Notes under the pieces: generated by a model | The model's database searches: none | The model's input: the letters and a program-made list of their open reading frames with translations, nothing else | What the model was told of the DNA's origin: nothing | Origin: Minwuia sp. | GTDB lineage: Bacteria; Pseudomonadota; Alphaproteobacteria; Minwuiales; Minwuiaceae | Assembly (NCBI GenBank): GCA_029210175.1 | Contig: JARGPL010000009.1 | Location: 1 to 64,000 of the forward strand | Length of the DNA stretch: 64,000 bases | Direction of reading: 5' to 3' | In this document: one piece after another, positions 44,669-55,200 of the stretch | How positions within the stretch are numbered: the first letter of the stretch is position 1 | Layout: every line of letters begins with the position of its first letter | Program-made: the position numbers and the translations under genes

Positions 44669-47014
44669 CTACTCGGAGTCTGAAATTAATCTCTCATACA
44701 TGTTCTGAGAGTCTGAAACACGTGCCATCGGCAACCAGAGGACGGCCCTTGTCCCCTTTCCCTGACTGCTGTGCAACGTCAGCTTGCCGTCATGCAGTTC
44801 CGCAAGGGAACGCGACAGGGAAAGTCCAAGCCCGGTGCCCTCGAACCGTCGCGAAAGTCCGGAATCACTCTGGACAAATGGCTCGAAGATGCGACTCAGT
44901 TGTTCGGTCGGGATACCTATCCCGGTATCGGTGACAGACAGCTCGATGCCGTCACTGACCATCTGGACATCGATGGCGACCTCGCCGTCGTCCTTCGTGA
45001 ACTTCGTCGCATTCGACAGAAGGTTGATGAGGATCTGCTTGATCAGACGGCTGTCGGCGATGATCTCCGGCAGATCGCGCCCTTCGGTCCGGTTGATGAT
45101 CGTCGCGCCGGCGGCGTCCCCGCGGCTCCTGGCGATCCGCAGCGCCGATTCGATCATCAGGTCCAGCGTGACCTCCTGATCGCGGACTTCCAGCCTGCCC
45201 GCCTCGGCCTTCGACAGGTCCAGAATGTCATTGATGACCGACAGCAGGTGGGTGCCACTGTGGTGTATGTCATTGATATAGGTGGCGTACCGCTCATTGC
45301 CGATCGGACCATACATGCTGTCACGGATGATCTCGGAAAATCCGATGATGGCGTTCAGGGGCGTACGCAGTTCATGGCTCATGTTGGCCAGAAACTCGGA
45401 TTTCGAACGGCTTGCCAGCTCCGCCTGTTCCTTTGCCTGATGCAGTGCCTTCTCGGCCCGTTTCCGTTCCGTCACGTCGCGGATCACGACCTGCGCCATG
45501 GGTTCCCCGGCGAAGGAGATCACAGCGCTCTCGATCTCCATGTCGAATCGCTCACCGTCCAGTCGCAGGCATTCAACCACCACGCCGGATCGGGAGGATC
45601 CGACGCCTTCAGCGAGCATGTCGCGTGATTGCTGGCGCAGGTCTGTCAGGGTGCGGGGACGGATGATGCGGGTGATCGGGCTGGCCAGCAGATGTGCCCG
45701 GTCGTCGGCACGGAAGATGGTGACCGCGGCGGAGTTGGCAAATCGGATGGCGCTCTGGTCGTGCACCAGAATCGCATCCGGGCTGCTTTCCACCAGGTGA
45801 CGATATCTTTCCTCCCGCTCCCGCAGGGTCTCGTGCATCTGCTTCCATGCGGTCTGGTCGCTGACGCCGATCACGACGCCGCCGTCAGGCAATGCATCGT
45901 TGCTGATCTCCAGATGGGTGCCGTCGGGACGGGTCCGCTCGAACCGAAGTGTGACGCCGTCTCTGAGGATTTCGTAGCGCTGCGCCGCCTCGATCCTGGT
46001 CTTGCCATCGCCGTATTCACCGCGCTGCACATTGTATTCGAATATGTCGGCGACAGAACGTCCGGGTGCGACCAGATCGGCAGGCAGGCCCAGTAACTCC
46101 TGGAACCGCTGATTGGCATGGGTAATCAGCCGGTTGGCATCAGTGACGCAGACGCCCAGCCGCAGGTTGGTGAATACGGTCGACAACATGTCGGCCTGTT
46201 TCTGCCGTTCCATATCGCGCTGCCTGCGTGCCGTGATATCCGTGTAGACGCCCACAAAACCCGCGCCCTTGACCCGATTCTCGGACACGCGATAGGAACG
46301 ACCGGTATGAAAGGTGAACTCCCCCTCGAAGCTGCCGGACCGGTGGGTGGCCAGGCGCATTTCCGCATCGCGGGGGCCGACGTCACCGAGGTAAGTCGTT
46401 CGACCAGTGTCGAACACCCACGTGATCCAGTCTTCCAGCATCAACCCAGGGCGCAGGATCTCGTTATCGGGATCGAATGCAGCGCGAAACACCTCATTGT
46501 ACATGATGATCCGCTCATCCTCGCCATAGAGGATGAAACCTTCATTGATGGAATCGAGTGCGCCTGCCAGCCGGCCTTCCGCGTCACGCACACGGTCCTC
46601 GTCGGCCCGTGTCTTGGTGATGTCAGTCCCGGTTCCGCGATATCCCAGGAACTCGCCGCCGTCACCGATCACGGGTCGCCCGCTGACCTTGAACCAGTGA
46701 AACCCGTTCGGTGTCTGACCACCATAGACATAGTCGACAAAGGGGCGGTGTTCGGCCAGGTCGGCAAGATGGGCGCGGAATTCAGGCGTGTCGGCGGTGT
46801 TGGTCGCATCGGCGCGGGACTTGCCGAGAAACGCCTCTGCCTGCACGCCGGTATATTCCGTGAAACGCTGTGAGATGAACGTGAAGCAGTGGTTCCGGTC
46901 CGTTTCCCAGAACCAGGTGCTCGCGCTATCCATGAAATCAGCAAGCCGCCGCTCCGCGCTGAACGCCTCCTGGCCTTCTCCGTCTGGCAGCTTGGGCGGC
47001 ATTTTCGCGTTCAT
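44669..47014 (-). CDS. Soluble multi-PAS sensor histidine kinase
   Basis: The 781-residue protein has no membrane segment, so it senses a cytoplasmic signal. Several PAS domains fill residues 20-520; the first has FWETDRNHCFTFISQRFTEYTGV and ENRVKGAGFVGVYTDIT closes the second. The phosphoacceptor is His547 in MSHELRTPLN. The ATPase domain has the N-box INLLSNATKF and G-boxes DTGIGIP and FEGTGLGLSL. No response regulator is adjacent, so the partner is unknown. The start lacks a good ribosome binding site; an ATG four codons later is an alternative. Confidence 0.9.
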   Translation of the reverse strand: MNAKMPPKLPDGEGQEAFSAERRLADFMDSASTWFWETDRNHCFTFISQRFTEYTGVQAEAFLGKSRADATNTADTPEFRAHLADLAEHRPFVDYVYGGQTPNGFHWFKVSGRPVIGDGGEFLGYRGTGTDITKTRADEDRVRDAEGRLAGALDSINEGFILYGEDERIIMYNEVFRAAFDPDNEILRPGLMLEDWITWVFDTGRTTYLGDVGPRDAEMRLATHRSGSFEGEFTFHTGRSYRVSENRVKGAGFVGVYTDITARRQRDMERQKQADMLSTVFTNLRLGVCVTDANRLITHANQRFQELLGLPADLVAPGRSVADIFEYNVQRGEYGDGKTRIEAAQRYEILRDGVTLRFERTRPDGTHLEISNDALPDGGVVIGVSDQTAWKQMHETLREREERYRHLVESSPDAILVHDQSAIRFANSAAVTIFRADDRAHLLASPITRIIRPRTLTDLRQQSRDMLAEGVGSSRSGVVVECLRLDGERFDMEIESAVISFAGEPMAQVVIRDVTERKRAEKALHQAKEQAELASRSKSEFLANMSHELRTPLNAIIGFSEIIRDSMYGPIGNERYATYINDIHHSGTHLLSVINDILDLSKAEAGRLEVRDQEVTLDLMIESALRIARSRGDAAGATIINRTEGRDLPEIIADSRLIKQILINLLSNATKFTKDDGEVAIDVQMVSDGIELSVTDTGIGIPTEQLSRIFEPFVQSDSGLSRRFEGTGLGLSLSRSLAELHDGKLTLHSSQGKGTRAVLWLPMARVSDSQNMYERLISDSE

Positions 47015-47131
47015 TGAGTACGTGGCAACAGGATGCTTCCTGCACCTTCCATCAGGTCAAATGGCTGTCTTCGAAACAAACGCATCTGAACGTCTGCTCA
47101 TGAATATTCATTTAACACATGTGGCAGATGT

Positions 47132-47632
47132 CTAGCCAGTCCGCCGCTGGCTCAACGCCTGTTCCTCCGCCCGGATGCGCCAGATCAGAAGGGCGAGATT
47201 GAGCAGACTGAAGACAACGGCAACTTCCCACAGCCCGATCATGAGGGGCACGACCGCGATTTCCCCGATGACGACCAGATAGTTCGGGTGCCGCACGAAT
47301 CTGAACGGTCCCCGCCGCACCAGAGGGGCCCCGGGCACATTGATGATGCGTGTCGTCCAGTACCGGCCCAGTGTGGCAATCACCCAGATGCGGCCCAGCT
47401 GCAGCAGAACGAAAGCCACCAGCAGCGCCGGGTTGATGGTGGCATCGGCAGGCGTCAGAACGATCAGCGCTATGATCCAGCCGCCATGCAGCAGCACGAA
47501 CAGCGGATAATGGCGACGGCCATGTTCTTCCGCCCCTTCTGCCAGCAGCCGTTTCGTATTCCGGTTGGCCAGTACCAGTTCTGCCAGCCGCTGGACGATC
47601 AGAACCGCCAGAACCAGATGGAACAGGTTCAT
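47132..47632 (-). CDS. Isoprenylcysteine carboxyl methyltransferase-family protein
   Basis: This 166-residue membrane protein has about four to five helices and the C-terminal ICMT motif: LVRRGPFRFVRHPNYLVVIGE followed by a hydrophobic stretch and RIRAEEQAL. The motif binds S-adenosylmethionine. Its ATG shares one base with the stop of the type III polyketide synthase gene (TGATG), so the two are translationally coupled. In known pairs (Bacillus BpsA-BpsB, Streptomyces SrsA-SrsB) the ICMT-like partner O-methylates the alkylpyrone or phenolic lipid. By analogy this one probably does the same. Confidence 0.85.
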   Translation of the reverse strand: MNLFHLVLAVLIVQRLAELVLANRNTKRLLAEGAEEHGRRHYPLFVLLHGGWIIALIVLTPADATINPALLVAFVLLQLGRIWVIATLGRYWTTRIINVPGAPLVRRGPFRFVRHPNYLVVIGEIAVVPLMIGLWEVAVVFSLLNLALLIWRIRAEEQALSQRRTG

Positions 47633-48726
47633 CAGAGGTCTACTGTCATGAAGCCGGCCGTGAAGCCCGGGCCCAGGGTGGACAGCAGCGCGCGACCCTT
47701 CAGCCCGTCGCGTTGCGCGGCGGCGATGACGAACATGACGGTTGCCGCCGACATGTTGCCGAAGTCGCGCAGGGTTTGCCTGGAATGCTTCAGCCCACCC
47801 TCCGGCAGCTTGAAAATGCCTTCCAGCGCATCCAGTACCTTGGCCCCGCCGGGGTGACACAGAAAATGGTCGATATCGGCCAGGTCCAGCGACTGTTCGG
47901 CCAGGAACGTCTGCAGGGCGTCATTCATCTTGGTGCGGACATGGGTCGGGATATCGCGTGAGAAGACGACCGACAGCCCGTCGTCGGTGACGTCCCAGCC
48001 CATGATGTCCAGGGAATCTTCCCACGTATGTTCGCGACTGACCCCGATCTCTGCGCCGTCGATCTCCGACCCCACGATGGCGCCGGCGGCACCATCACCG
48101 AACAGCGCCGTCGCCACGACGTTGCTCTTGGAAAAGTCGCGACTGCGGAAAGTCAGCCCACACAGTTCCACCACCAGAAACAGATAGTTCGCGCCCGGAC
48201 GACCGCGGGCCATCTGGGCCGCACGGGCCAGGCCGACCACACCACCGGCACAGCCGAGGCCGAAGATCGGCAGCCGGTCCAGATCCCGGCGCAGCTTCAG
48301 CCGTTCCATGACCAGGGCGTCGAGGCTGGGCGTCGCGATCCCGGATGTGGAGACCGTGACGATCCCGTCGATTTCATCCAGCCCCAGCCCACATTGCTCC
48401 GCGCTGCGCACGGCGACTTCTTCGAGCAGATCGACCGCTGTCTCGATGTATTGCCTGTTGCGCGCGCCGAAGCCGTGAACTTCCTGATACCACTCGATCG
48501 GCACGCTGGAGTATCGCGTCTCGATCTCGGCATTCTCGTAGACGGGGCGCAGGCGGTCAAAGCTGGCCAGATTGCCGCCGAAAAGCTCCCCGGCGCGGCG
48601 CGCGACCTCGGACTGCTTCAGGACATGCGGCGGGTTGGCCGTGACCAGGCCGGCAAAGGCGGCACGGGTCAGCGTCGCCTTCTGCTTCTGCTTTGGCTGA
48701 ATGTGCATAGGTTGGGTGTCTCCCAT
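47632..48726 (-). CDS. Type III polyketide synthase (chalcone synthase-like)
   Basis: This 364-residue ketosynthase has the full catalytic triad: Cys159 in FGLGCAGG, His291 in LCHPGG and Asn324 in FGNMSAAT. The C-terminal STLGPGFTAGFM loop fits the family. It would extend an acyl-CoA or fatty-acyl starter with malonyl-CoA to an alkylpyrone or alkylresorcinol. The ATG at 48726 is five bases from an inverted repeat and lacks a ribosome binding site. The ATG at 48708 lies after GGGAG and may be the true start, giving 358 residues. It forms a two-gene unit with the ICMT-like methyltransferase. Confidence 0.92.
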   Translation of the reverse strand: MGDTQPMHIQPKQKQKATLTRAAFAGLVTANPPHVLKQSEVARRAGELFGGNLASFDRLRPVYENAEIETRYSSVPIEWYQEVHGFGARNRQYIETAVDLLEEVAVRSAEQCGLGLDEIDGIVTVSTSGIATPSLDALVMERLKLRRDLDRLPIFGLGCAGGVVGLARAAQMARGRPGANYLFLVVELCGLTFRSRDFSKSNVVATALFGDGAAGAIVGSEIDGAEIGVSREHTWEDSLDIMGWDVTDDGLSVVFSRDIPTHVRTKMNDALQTFLAEQSLDLADIDHFLCHPGGAKVLDALEGIFKLPEGGLKHSRQTLRDFGNMSAATVMFVIAAAQRDGLKGRALLSTLGPGFTAGFMTVDL

Positions 48727-48730
48727 AAAT

Positions 48731-48749
48731 CTGGCTGAATTTCAGCCAG
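48731..48749. promoter_or_regulatory. Perfect inverted repeat in front of the type III PKS gene
   Basis: CTGGCTGAA-T-TTCAGCCAG is a perfect nine-base inverted repeat around one central base, ending five bases before the upstream-most PKS start. It could be a repressor site at the promoter, or a hairpin in the leader mRNA. Its position would block the ribosome site for the 48726 start. Confidence 0.5.
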
Positions 48750-49010
48750 CCGACGCTGCCGGGCCGTCCCGACGATATACCTGTTCGTGGCGTTGCAGCA
48801 ATCGGAGCGCAATCCCGGCGGGTTCCGTACGCCCGGGTTTCACCGTCAGGGGTGACATGACTCACATCTGGCCGCTTCGGCGCGTGACAAATGCGTGACC
48901 GGAAGCCCGCGGAGATCACTGCGGCCTGAAACGCTGTGCAGCGACACTTTTTGCGGTCGAGAGAGCCTGGTCGCCGTGCTATATCCCGAAGTCATGGAGT
49001 ATGTCCCCTG

Positions 49011-49757
49011 ATGAGTTCCTCGCCAAAGATGCCGATGAAGACCCGTTCGCCATTCATGAAGCGGCTGCGCACCTATTTCCTGACGGGCGTGATCGTCACT
49101 GCGCCGATTTCGATCACGGTCTATGTAACGTGGTCGATCATCGAATGGTTTGATGCCAAGTTTCTGCCGCTGGTGCCGACACTGCCCAAGAAATATGACG
49201 ATTATCTGCATCTGCCGTTCGATCTGCCGTTCGACATACCCGGCCTCGGGCTGGTTGTGGCGATGGTCGGGCTGACCGTGATCGGCTTCCTGACCGCCAA
49301 TCTGCTGGGGCGCTCCATCGTGCGCGTCGGTGAGCGGCTGGTGGATCAGATGCCCATCGTGCGCGGCATGTACAATGTGCTGAAGCAGCTTTTCGAAACG
49401 GTATTGCAGGACTCCAGTCAGGCGTTCCAGCACGCGGCGCTGGTCGAATATCCCCGACGCGGCCTTTACACCATCGGCTTCGTTGCCGGTGACACCAAGG
49501 GGGAGGTGCTGCTGCGCACGGAACTCGATCTGGTGAGCGTCTATGTGCCGACGACACCCAACCCGTCATCGGGTTTCATCCTGTTCATCCCGCGCGAGGA
49601 CGTACGGTTGCTGGACATGACGGTTGAACAGGCGATGAAGTATGTGGTCTCGGTCGGTGTTGTTGTCCCGCCGGATCTCGGCACCAAGCCGATGCCCACC
49701 AACGACGTTACCCCGATCGGTGGCGGCAAGGATGGCGGCGCGCGCAAGTCAGCCTGA
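49011..49757 (+). CDS. DUF502-family membrane protein
   Basis: This 248-residue protein has two membrane helices: FLTGVIVTAPISITVYVTW at about residue 25 and LGLVVAMVGLTVIGFLTANL at about residue 80. A conserved soluble region follows, with VPTTPNPSSGFILFIPREDV, the hallmark of DUF502. The function of the family is unknown. I use the ATG at 49011; an ATG six codons later is possible. The 3' end overlaps the convergent recG gene by nine bases. Confidence 0.88.
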   Translation: MSSSPKMPMKTRSPFMKRLRTYFLTGVIVTAPISITVYVTWSIIEWFDAKFLPLVPTLPKKYDDYLHLPFDLPFDIPGLGLVVAMVGLTVIGFLTANLLGRSIVRVGERLVDQMPIVRGMYNVLKQLFETVLQDSSQAFQHAALVEYPRRGLYTIGFVAGDTKGEVLLRTELDLVSVYVPTTPNPSSGFILFIPREDVRLLDMTVEQAMKYVVSVGVVVPPDLGTKPMPTNDVTPIGGGKDGGARKSA

Positions 49758-51848
49758 TTTCAGGTATCGGATCGCCGCATCACGCTCGAACAGGTACAAC
49801 AGCGTCCTCAGGTCAGGGCCGCGCTTGCCCTGCAGTTCCGGGTCCGTGTTGATGATCAGCCGCGCATCATCATGGGCGGCGGCCAGCAGGTCCTGATCGC
49901 GTTCCACGCTGGCCAGTCGCATGGGCGGCAGACCGCTCTGGCGTGTTCCCAGCAGATCACCGCCGCCGCGCAGGCGGAAGTCTTCCTCCGCGATCAGGAA
50001 CCCGTCGTCGGTATTCCGCAGCACTTCCAGCCGCTTGCGTGCCGTCTCACCCAGTGGCGGCCGGTAGAGCAGCAGGCAATGTCCCGGCTTGTCGCCGCGT
50101 CCCACGCGACCGCGCAACTGATGCAACTGGGCAAGGCCGAACCGTTCGGCATCCTCGATGACGATCACCGTGGCCTCCGGCACGTCCACGCCCACTTCGA
50201 CCACCGTCGTGGCGACCAGCAGGCTCGTGCGCCCCTCCGCGAAGGCGACGAGTGCCGCGTCCTTGTCCTCTGGCTTCATGCGTCCGTGCACCAGCCCGAC
50301 CTGGGTGCCAAATGGCTGTTGCAGTTCCCGGTGACGGGCCTCTGCCGCCGCCGCGTCACTCTCCCCCTCATCATCCACCAGCGGGCATATCCAGTAGGCG
50401 CGCTCCCCCCGAGCCATCAGCCCGCGCAGCCGGTCGATCACCGCATCGGCCCGGTCGGCAGGCAGCACCCGTGTGTCGACCGGCTTGCGCCCCGGCGGAC
50501 GCTCGTCCAGCCGTGATACGTCCATGTCGCCATAGGCCGTCATGGCCAGGGTGCGCGGGATCGGTGTGGCCGTCATGACCAGCACGTCACTGGTCTTTCG
50601 GCCCTTGGCGGAAAGCAGCATGCGCTGATGCACGCCAAAGCGATGCTGTTCATCGATGATCGACAGGCCGAGGTCGCGAAACCGGATACTGTCCTGAAAC
50701 AGGGAATGCGTGCCCACGACCAGATCGATCTCGCCACCGGACAGCCTTTGCAGGATCGCCGCGCGACCCTTGCCCTTGTCGCGTCCCGTCAGTGCTTCCA
50801 CCCGAATGCCCACCGCCGCACCCATGTCGGTCAGTGTCCGCGCGTGCTGTCGGGCCAGTACCTCGGTCGGGACCATCAACGCCACCTGGGCGCCGGTCTC
50901 TATCACCGCCGCGGCGACCAGCAAGGCAACAGCGGTCTTGCCGCTGCCGACGTCGCCCTGCAGCAGGCGCAACATGCGGGTCGGATCGGCGAGGTCGTTC
51001 ATGATCTCCGCGATCACCCTGTCCTGTGCGCGGGTCAGCGGCCAGGGCAGGGCCGCGCGCAGTTCGGCGGCCTTGCCATCCGGTGTCACGGGCAGCGCCC
51101 GCCCGCCCTGGCGGCGCATCCGCTGCCGCACCAGCGCCAGCGCCAGCTGATTGGCCAGCAGTTCGTCATAGGCCAGCCTGCGCCGGGCCAGCATGTCCGC
51201 GTCGCCGACAGCGACCGGGTCTTTCACCGCGCCGTCCGAATGCACCTGATGCAGGGCGGACCGCCAGTCGGGGAAGCTGTTCTGTTTCCTGAATGCCGCA
51301 TCCTGCCATTCCGGCATGTCCGGTGCCCGCTCGACGCACTGCACGATGGCGTTGCGCAGCGATTTCGGGGCAAGGCCTGCGGTAAGTGGATAGACCGGTT
51401 CGCGCAGGGGCACGTCCTCCCCCTTGTCCGGGTCGGCCACATGTTCGGGATGCACCATCTGCAACTGGTCGCCATAGCGTTCCAGCTTGCCGCTGACGAT
51501 GCGCCGTTCGCCGGGTGGGAACTGGCGTTCCAGCCAGTCGCGGCGGGGCCGGAAGAACGTCAGGCCAACCACGCCGGTCTCGTCACTGCCATAGATGCGA
51601 TAGGGTTGCTTGTCCGTGCGTCCGGGGCGGTGTTCCAGAATGGTCAGGGTCAGCGTGACGGTCACGCCCGGTTCGGCATCTTCCACCGTCGGGCGCTGGC
51701 TGCGGTCGATATGACTGTGCGGCAGCAACCAGAGCAGATCGACCACCCTGGTGACATCCAGCTTTTCCAGCAATGCGGCCACGCGCGGTCCGACACCCTT
51801 CAGGGTGCTGACGCTGGCGAACAGGGGAAAAAGGATCTCGGGGCGCAT
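49749..51848 (-). CDS. recG: ATP-dependent DNA helicase RecG
   Basis: This 699-residue superfamily 2 helicase rescues stalled forks and processes branched DNA. It has the N-terminal helix-hairpin (LKGVGPRVAALLEKL), the OB/wedge domain, and Walker A GDVGSGKTAVA. Motif II is IIDEQHRFGVHQR, and QLRGRVGRGDKPG is motif VI. I place the start at 51848 (MRPEILFPLFASV), which gives the usual length; a longer frame to 52001 would overlap the divergent sdhE. Neighbours sdhE and mfd on the other strand are a common alphaproteobacterial arrangement. Confidence 0.95.
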   Translation of the reverse strand: MRPEILFPLFASVSTLKGVGPRVAALLEKLDVTRVVDLLWLLPHSHIDRSQRPTVEDAEPGVTVTLTLTILEHRPGRTDKQPYRIYGSDETGVVGLTFFRPRRDWLERQFPPGERRIVSGKLERYGDQLQMVHPEHVADPDKGEDVPLREPVYPLTAGLAPKSLRNAIVQCVERAPDMPEWQDAAFRKQNSFPDWRSALHQVHSDGAVKDPVAVGDADMLARRRLAYDELLANQLALALVRQRMRRQGGRALPVTPDGKAAELRAALPWPLTRAQDRVIAEIMNDLADPTRMLRLLQGDVGSGKTAVALLVAAAVIETGAQVALMVPTEVLARQHARTLTDMGAAVGIRVEALTGRDKGKGRAAILQRLSGGEIDLVVGTHSLFQDSIRFRDLGLSIIDEQHRFGVHQRMLLSAKGRKTSDVLVMTATPIPRTLAMTAYGDMDVSRLDERPPGRKPVDTRVLPADRADAVIDRLRGLMARGERAYWICPLVDDEGESDAAAAEARHRELQQPFGTQVGLVHGRMKPEDKDAALVAFAEGRTSLLVATTVVEVGVDVPEATVIVIEDAERFGLAQLHQLRGRVGRGDKPGHCLLLYRPPLGETARKRLEVLRNTDDGFLIAEEDFRLRGGGDLLGTRQSGLPPMRLASVERDQDLLAAAHDDARLIINTDPELQGKRGPDLRTLLYLFERDAAIRYLKSG

Positions 51849-51963
51849 GGGGCGGATCATCCGGACATGAACGCGATGACGCAAGCGGTGCGACTTCCCC
51901 GTGACGGGAAATCGTACTATATCCTGCCGACCGCAATACGCCGCATGCCGAGGAGCCGTCATC

Positions 51964-52245
51964 ATGTCCGACGAAGAAGCAAGACTGGCCGTCCGTCGCA
52001 AGAAGATGCTCTACCGGTCACAGTACACGGGTACCAAGGAAACCGACATCCTGCTGACCCGGTTTGCGGAGCGCCACCTGCCGACGTTCACGGACCGGCA
52101 GATGGACCTGTATCAGCAGATGCTGAACGCGGGTGACCCGGAAATTCTGGCCTGGGTGATGGGGCGTCGGCCCGTCCCGGCTGAATTCGACAATGAAGTC
52201 ACCCAGATGCTGATGCAGTTCAAGTTCTACCAGACCGCCAGTTGA
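51964..52245 (+). CDS. sdhE: Succinate dehydrogenase assembly factor SdhE (DUF339)
   Basis: This 93-residue protein has the SdhE core: RRKKMLYRSQYTGTKETDILL and MDLYQQMLNAGDPEILAWVMG. It helps attach FAD to the flavoprotein subunit of succinate dehydrogenase. The family motif is usually RGxxE; here the matching stretch reads TGTKE, keeping the Gly and Glu. Its stop overlaps the mfd start (TTGA). Confidence 0.92.
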   Translation: MSDEEARLAVRRKKMLYRSQYTGTKETDILLTRFAERHLPTFTDRQMDLYQQMLNAGDPEILAWVMGRRPVPAEFDNEVTQMLMQFKFYQTAS

Positions 52246-55200
52246 AACCACTCATAGACATCCTGTCGGCGCCAGGCAGGATCACCGTCCAGAACGCGCC
52301 TGAAGGGCTGGACGCACGCCTGCTTGTGTCTCTCGTCACCGGGACGAAGGCCGGTGTCGTGCATGTTGCGCGCGATGACCAGCGCCTTGCCGCAACGGCG
52401 GAAATGCTGCGATTCTTCGCGCCGGGCCTGCAGGTCCTGACGCTGCCTGCGTGGGATTGCCTGCCCTATGACCGGTCATCCCCGAATCGCCAGGTCGTGG
52501 CGGCACGGATGCACACGCTCGGGCTGCTGGCGGAGGATGGTCTGGCGGGCCGCGTCCTGCTGACCACCGTCAATGCCATGACCCAGCGTGTGCCAGCACG
52601 CGCCACGGTGATGGACGGGCGCTTCGTGGCCCAGCTGGGCGACAAGATCGACGAGACGGCGCTGACGACCTTTCTGGTCGGGCAGGGCTATTCCCGCACC
52701 GGAACGGTCATGGAGCCGGGCGAGTACGCGATCCGTGGCGGTCTGATCGACATCTTCCCGCCGAACGATTCCTATCCCGTGCGCCTCGACCTGTTCGGTC
52801 GCGAACTGGAAAGCATTCGCCTGTTCGATTCCATGACCCAGCGCACGCTGGAGAAGATCGAACGGTTCGAACTGACGCCCGTGGGCGAACTGGTTCTGGA
52901 AGCACCGGCAGTCAACCTGTTTCGCGCGCGGTATCGGGAGCTGTTCGGCAATCGGGCGGAGGGCGATTCCCTCTACGCGTCGGTATCCGAATCCCGCGCG
53001 CATCCGGGCATGGAACACTGGCTGCCGATCTTTCACCGGAAGCTGGAGACCGTTTTCGATTACATTGGCGACGCCCCCATCGTGCTGGACTATCTGGCCG
53101 ATGATGCGTCCGAACAGCGGTTCGAGGCGATCGAGGACTATTACAGGACACGCCAGGAAGCGCTGAAGGCGAACGCCGGTGCTTCCGGGGCAGCCGGTGC
53201 TGTCTACCGCCCTCTTGAACCAGGCATGCTGTATCTGGGGCGCGGCGAATGGGCGGAAGAACTCGGCAACCACGCAGTGGCGGCCCTGACGCCGTTCGCC
53301 GTCAGCGACGTGCCCGGCGAAGCCTTTGATCTGGGCGGTCGCAAGGGCAGGGACTTCGCGCCGGAACGCGCGATTCCGGGCAACAATGTCTATGACGCCC
53401 TCGTCACGCATCTGCAGGAAGTGTCAAAGGCCGGGCACCGTGCTGTCATGGCCAGCTATTCCGATGGCGCGCGCCAGCGCCTGTCGGGCATGCTGCGCGA
53501 CGGCGGTATCGCTGTCCTGAGCGATGTGGCGGACATGTCGGAGGTGGAGAAACTTCCTGCCGGCGCGGTTGGCCTGACGGTCCTGCCTCTGGAATCAGGT
53601 TTCGAGAGCCCTGACCTGTATCTGGTGTCGGAACAGGATGTTCTGGGGGACCGGCTGGTACGGTCGCGCAAGCGTTCATCGCGCCGGTCAGACAATTTCA
53701 TCGCCACGGCGACGGAGCTGCAGCTGGGTGATTTCGTGGTCCACGTGGATCACGGCATTGGCCGCTATGAAGGGCTGCAGGCGCTGGACATCATGGGGGC
53801 GCCGCATGATTGCCTGCTGCTGGTCTATCAGGGGGGCGACAAGCTCTATCTGCCCGTGGAAAACATCGAACTGCTGTCGCGGTTCGGTTCGTCCGAGGGC
53901 GAGACCGTCCTCGACCGGCTGGGCGGCAAGAACTGGCAGGCCCGCAAGGCCAGGCTGAAACAGCGGCTGAAGGACATGGCGGAGGCGCTGATCCGCATTG
54001 CTGCCGGGCGCGAACTGGCCTCGGGCCAGGTGATGCAGCCGCCTGCGGGCGCATTCCACGAGTTCTGTGACCGTTTCCCCTATCAGGAGACGGATGACCA
54101 GGCGAAGACCATCGACCACGTGCTGGGCGATCTGGCATCTGGCCGCCCCATGGACCGGCTTGTCTGCGGCGACGTGGGCTTCGGCAAGACGGAAGTCGCG
54201 CTGCGCAGTGCCTTCGTTGCGGCTATGGAGGGCATGCAGGTCGCCATCGTCGCACCGACAACCTTGCTGGCAAGACAGCACTACGAGACCTTCACGGCCC
54301 GTTTCCGGGACTTCCCCGTGCGCATCGCGCAATTGTCGCGCCTGGTGACAGGCAAGGATGTCACTGCGGTGAAGGACGGCCTGAAGAGCGGCACCACCGA
54401 CATCGTCATCGGCACCCACGCCCTGTTGAGCAAGAGCATCAGTTTCAAGCGCCTGGGTCTGCTGATCGTCGATGAGGAACAGCATTTCGGCGTCAAGCAC
54501 AAGGAACGGCTGAAGGAACTGAAGGCCGATGTGCATGTGCTGACGCTGACCGCGACGCCGATCCCGCGCACCCTGCAGCTGGCCCTGACCGGCATCCGCG
54601 ACCTGTCGATCATCGCGACGCCGCCGGTGGATCGTCTGGCGGTTCGGACCTTCGTCCTGCCGTTCGACGAAATCGTGGCGCGGGAGGCGCTGCTGCGGGA
54701 ACATTATCGTGGCGGTCAGAGCTTCTTCGTCGCACCGCGCCTGACTGACCTGACCAAGGTCGCCGACTTTCTGAAGAACCACGTGCCGGAGGTGAAGTTC
54801 GCCCTGGCACACGGTCAGATGCCGGCGCGGGAACTGGAAGATGTCATGCACGCGTACTACGAAGGTGCGTTCGACGTGCTGGTGTCCACCAACATCGTGG
54901 AATCCGGGCTGGATGTGCCGTCCGCCAATACGATGATCGTCTATCGATCCGACATGTTCGGGCTGGCGCAGCTTTACCAGTTGCGCGGGCGGATTGGCCG
55001 TTCGAAGGTGCGCGCCTACGCCTATCTGACCGTCCCGGCATCGAAGCGGCTGACCGCCAGCGCCGACAAGCGGCTGCGCGTGCTGCAGACGCTGGATCAG
55101 CTCGGGGCCGGGTTCACCCTGGCCAGCCATGATCTGGACATTCGTGGCGCAGGCAACCTGCTGGGCGAGGAACAGTCCGGCCAGATCAAGGAAGTCGGCG

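Noticed and set aside
48882-48899. Direct repeat GCGTGAC 11 bases apart before the DUF502 gene
   Set aside because: Only two seven-base copies are present; too short to distinguish from chance in GC-rich DNA.
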